DNA from: Candidatus Uhrbacteria bacterium
GTDB taxonomy: Bacteria > Patescibacteriota > Patescibacteriia > 2-12-FULL-60-25
Length of the DNA stretch: 24,361 bases
Direction of reading: 5' to 3'
Assembly: GCA_009691315.1 (NCBI GenBank)
Contig: SICT01000007.1
Coordinates: forward strand, 1-24,361
A program made the position numbers and the translations under genes. Positions 21,442 to 24,361 of this stretch are shown here, in pieces (the stretch's first letter is position 1; every line of letters starts with the position of its first letter). The notes under the pieces are model-generated. The model was not told where the DNA came from and did not search any database. It saw nothing but the letters and a program-made list of their open reading frames with translations.

Positions 21442-23856
21442 ATGAAAGAAAAAACTCCTGGGATGCCAGTGGGTAAAAAGGCAAAGGCATTTGTCGGGCG
21501 ACATGCTTTGAAGATCGGCTTAGGGCTCGCGGCCGGGGCTCACCTGGGAACCTTGTATCATGAGGAAGCGAGCCAAGGAGCGAAGAGAGGCCTATTAGAA
21601 ACGCGTCGTGTGTTTCGGCAGGGGGAGGCGAGAGAATTTGAAGCCTGGGTGCAAGAACGGCTCACAGCCGCTGACGAAGGAAAAGAGAAGTTTGATTTTA
21701 AGAAATTTTATCCAACGGATGAATATGTTACGGGCAAAACAAGCAGTGCTGACCAAAAGGAAGCCCTTGCGAACGCGGAAAAACTTATCGTGCGCTTAAA
21801 AGCATCCGCGGCCGCAGAACAGAATCGTTTAAAAGTTCTTCACGAATTTCTTCAAATACGACGCAAAGTCGATTATACGTCTGGCTTGGCCACAGATTTT
21901 TTAAATGGCGGCGGCAGTGATTGTGAACAGATGGTAAAAGTAGGACTGATTGTGCTACCGGAAGTCTATCCTGACATGCCGTTCAAGATTCAACACATGC
22001 TAAAAGGAGATATGCCGCATGTGCGTCTCATCGCAAATGTTCAAGGGACCTGGTATGGATTGGATGAGAACACTCCCTATCCGTTAAAACCTCGTGATTT
22101 TAAATCTGTTGTGACCTTTGATCCAGTTGATCTTATACGCGCACGTTTAGGGGAGCCGATTGATGGACGGCAAGGATTTAGAAGTGCCGTTGTGAATCAG
22201 CCCGCCGTTCGTACTCAATCATCGGGTGGTCCTGCTGGCGGCGCTGGAGGCAAGGGTCCAAATCCTCCATCGATCCCACTGCCATCAACACAAGGTTTTG
22301 CTCCGCAGATTGCACCAGATATTAAAATACGTTCCCTCGGACCCAAGAAAAGCAGTTTTCCTCTTACTTATAAACAAAAAATTACTTTTGATAAAGTGGT
22401 GAGTCCGGGAGCATCAGCGCCTCAAGGAGCAGTCATCTCATCCGTGAATTTTGAACAGGCCCAAGCGTCCCGAGCAACCGCCGCGATCGTCGCTCGTACG
22501 TCTGAGCAGATCAGACAGACATCTTCACGACCGATTGAGGTCACTATTGATTTACATCCGTCAACGCTGAAGGAGCGAATGGAGAAGGTAAAGAAAGATT
22601 CTTTTGAAGTGGAGTTTCGGGACAAGTTGGCCAAAGAACATGGTTTTAGTTATGTTTCACCTTTCACTCCTGAAGGCATTGCGATGGCGGAAGAATTGAA
22701 AGGCGGATCTTTTTTGATTGAGCGAGACGGAGCAAAGATGGCTGGTCCTTATGACGAAATCCATGGGCCGACTCATGGCATATTTCTGGCCAAAGGTTTT
22801 GAAAATCCTGCTAACGTAGGGACGCAGAATCGAACGAATACCGCTTTTTCGTACTTTACCGCCAAAGGCAAGAAAATATTTTCTGGTATAGGAATGCCTG
22901 ATGAGTTTGAGGGTGGACTTGGAGTATTTCGGGATCGAAGAGGAGTCTATTGTATCGTTGATCGTGATGGGAATGCTCGTTCATTTCCAAACCGTTATGG
23001 ATTTCGTAAGAAACCTCAATTACAGTCTGACGGAACGTTATGGATTCCGATTGAAGAAGTGGATGTGGGAGTTGGCGAAGATCTCTTTTGGACACATATT
23101 GATCCGGACCGGAAACGCATAGGTTCTGTGCAGTACATTTCGGACAAGATAAAAGATCCTCTGGCTACAACGGTTCATGTTATGCATGGTAACGGCCAAC
23201 AGGAATCGGTGCGTATAGATAAGGGGGATGGAAAAAAGGTTGAATGGCATCTGATTAAGCCGGATGGAACATTGAGTGAAAATGGTTATTGGAAGATTGG
23301 TCCATTTTTGGAAGATCGCGCAGTTGCAATCATTGAAACAAATAAATCGGGTCAGCCAAGCAACCAATACATCATTGATCGTGAGGGAGAAATAGTCGCT
23401 GGACCGCTGACCCCTCAAATAGCCCATGCCAGGTGGCGCTATTCCAATGGCTTCTTACAGGTGGTCGATCATCGAGGCCAAGAATTTTTTCTTGATCGCG
23501 AGGGAGAAAAAGCTAGTCCGGATTATGATGATGTGAACGATTTTTCCGAAGGGAAGGCGAAAGTCACGAAGCGCGGAAGCGTATTTTATGTTGATACGAC
23601 ATTTAAAAAGTTAGGCCCTGAGCGAGAATATTATGGATTTGGAACAGATTTTCATAATGAACGAGCCATTGTGAATCATGGCATGGGTAGACCATTGTTG
23701 ATGATTGATGAAATGGGCAAGGTGATTGCCCCACTCGAGGTTGATCATATCCCTGGTGGAGAGCTTGAATACAATCATGACGGGTTATGGAATATTCGGG
23801 ATCGGCTTGGTCGCATGGTCTATTTTGATAAAAATGGGAAACAAATTTTTAAATAA
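21442..23856 (+). CDS. large protein: transglutaminase-like N part plus WG-like repeats
   Basis: An 804-aa protein of no clear family. A hydrophobic glycine-rich stretch (about 21-37) could be a membrane segment. Residues 150-215 show Cys161 (GGSDCEQMVKV), His193 (MPHVRLIANV) and Asp208 (WYGLDENT), the order and spacing of a transglutaminase-like Cys-His-Asp triad. A low-complexity Gly/Pro linker lies around 255-285. The last about 370 residues contain degenerate WG-like beta repeats (for example VIDRDG-, IDREGE- and FDKNGK-type strands, YDDVNDFSEGKAKV). The N-terminal part may act on peptides, or on peptidoglycan if exported, with the repeats for binding; both are inference. TATAAC (21428-21433) just before the ATG suggests a near-leaderless transcript. 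Confidence 0.75.
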   Translation: MKEKTPGMPVGKKAKAFVGRHALKIGLGLAAGAHLGTLYHEEASQGAKRGLLETRRVFRQGEAREFEAWVQERLTAADEGKEKFDFKKFYPTDEYVTGKTSSADQKEALANAEKLIVRLKASAAAEQNRLKVLHEFLQIRRKVDYTSGLATDFLNGGGSDCEQMVKVGLIVLPEVYPDMPFKIQHMLKGDMPHVRLIANVQGTWYGLDENTPYPLKPRDFKSVVTFDPVDLIRARLGEPIDGRQGFRSAVVNQPAVRTQSSGGPAGGAGGKGPNPPSIPLPSTQGFAPQIAPDIKIRSLGPKKSSFPLTYKQKITFDKVVSPGASAPQGAVISSVNFEQAQASRATAAIVARTSEQIRQTSSRPIEVTIDLHPSTLKERMEKVKKDSFEVEFRDKLAKEHGFSYVSPFTPEGIAMAEELKGGSFLIERDGAKMAGPYDEIHGPTHGIFLAKGFENPANVGTQNRTNTAFSYFTAKGKKIFSGIGMPDEFEGGLGVFRDRRGVYCIVDRDGNARSFPNRYGFRKKPQLQSDGTLWIPIEEVDVGVGEDLFWTHIDPDRKRIGSVQYISDKIKDPLATTVHVMHGNGQQESVRIDKGDGKKVEWHLIKPDGTLSENGYWKIGPFLEDRAVAIIETNKSGQPSNQYIIDREGEIVAGPLTPQIAHARWRYSNGFLQVVDHRGQEFFLDREGEKASPDYDDVNDFSEGKAKVTKRGSVFYVDTTFKKLGPEREYYGFGTDFHNERAIVNHGMGRPLLMIDEMGKVIAPLEVDHIPGGELEYNHDGLWNIRDRLGRMVYFDKNGKQIFK

Positions 23857-23858
23857 TT

Positions 23859-24361
23859 ATGCCCTCTCCCACCTTTTCCATCACCACCTACGGTTGCCAG
23901 ATGAATAAGAATGACAGCGAGCGCATGGCTGGGCTTTTAGCTTCGCTGGGATTTCAAGCGACCGAGGATGAATCATCGGCTGATTTGATTGTTGTGAATA
24001 CCTGTAGTGTGAGGCAGTCGGCAGAAGATCGGATTTATGGCTCGCAAGAGAAGTATTTGGAGTACAAAAAAACCAAACCAAATATGATTGTGGCGGTAAC
24101 AGGGTGTATGCCTGGGCGCGATAAAGCAAGGGAATTCAAAAAGCGTTTGCCCGCGACCGATCTGTATTTTCCTACGCCTGACATGGTGCACCTCCCTCGC
24201 TGGATTGCTGAACTTCGTCCGGATCTAGTGAATTCCGATTCGCTCGAGACAGATTATCTCAAAATCCATCCTTTGCGCGCGCCTTCGCGTCAGGCGTATG
24301 TGACCATTCAGACGGGTTGCAATAAATTTTGTACGTACTGCGTGGTGCCGTATGCACGAGG
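23859..24361 (+). CDS. miaB: tRNA-2-methylthio-N6-dimethylallyladenosine synthase (5' part)
   Basis: The N-terminal 167 residues of a radical-SAM methylthiotransferase; the gene runs off the window. Cys residues of the N-terminal cluster are in TYGCQMN, VVNTCSV and VTGCM, and the radical-SAM cluster is in GCNKFCTYCVVPYARG (CxxxCxxC). The last motif favours MiaB, which modifies A37 of tRNAs reading UNN codons, over RimO or MtaB. The start follows the previous stop by 2 nt. Confidence 0.93.
   Translation, partial: MPSPTFSITTYGCQMNKNDSERMAGLLASLGFQATEDESSADLIVVNTCSVRQSAEDRIYGSQEKYLEYKKTKPNMIVAVTGCMPGRDKAREFKKRLPATDLYFPTPDMVHLPRWIAELRPDLVNSDSLETDYLKIHPLRAPSRQAYVTIQTGCNKFCTYCVVPYAR

Noticed and set aside
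1..24361. UGA recoding as in some CPR lineages
   Set aside because: TGA is used as the natural stop of several genes (prfA, tsf, pgk, the 68-aa protein) and no conserved gene needs readthrough.
1..24361. tRNA, rRNA or CRISPR arrays
   Set aside because: No cloverleaf-like segment with TTC-type T-loop, no rRNA-like stretch and no regularly spaced direct repeats were seen on reading both strands by eye; short RNAs could still be missed.

Overview
The window looks like a chromosome segment of a Patescibacteria/CPR bacterium, probably Parcubacteria-like. This is an inference from compact housekeeping genes, a short EF-Ts, few Shine-Dalgarno (SD) sites, a DGR of the kind common in CPR, and many proteins of unknown family. 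TGA acts as a normal stop. Base composition is moderate except for two GC-rich genes (4257-5171 and 14363-15010) and the template repeat near 5570-5694.

The most notable content is a complete diversity-generating retroelement (DGR) at about 4032-7150. It has a promoter and long leader, a GC-rich target gene (4257-5171) with a 3'-terminal variable repeat (VR, 5036-5163), a structured noncoding stretch, an untranslated template repeat (TR, 5567-5694), an avd accessory gene on the minus strand, and a DGR-type reverse transcriptase (RT, 6087-7150). VR and TR align over 128 nt without gaps. I count 21 differences, all at TR adenines (21 of 32 A changed, 0 of 96 other positions), which is the signature of adenine-specific mutagenic retrohoming. 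The RT frame is broken exactly at an (AG)8 tract, and loss of one AG unit would restore it, so the RT may be switched off by reversible slippage, or this may be a read error.

Left arm (1-4000): a tail of an upstream gene, a small unknown gene and a PIG-V-like membrane mannosyltransferase in one overlapping operon; a convergent EamA transporter; a palindromic repeat; and a fused gene joining a plant-NRS/ER-like epimerase/reductase to a short RmlA. The DGR lies between this fused gene and rmlB, both on the minus strand, so it appears to have landed within a dTDP-rhamnose locus. Three GT2 glycosyltransferases follow (8132-11162). Together these genes suggest surface glycan synthesis.

Right arm (11170-24361): translation genes (rpmE, prfA, rpsB, tsf) with recognisable promoters and terminators; an orphan GC-rich unknown gene; a secreted calcium-binding-repeat surface protein; a lower-glycolysis cluster (gap, pgk, eno) interspersed with a metallophosphoesterase and a SIMPL protein; a small Lys-rich gene; a large protein with a possible transglutaminase-like triad and WG-like repeats; and the 5' part of miaB, cut by the window end.
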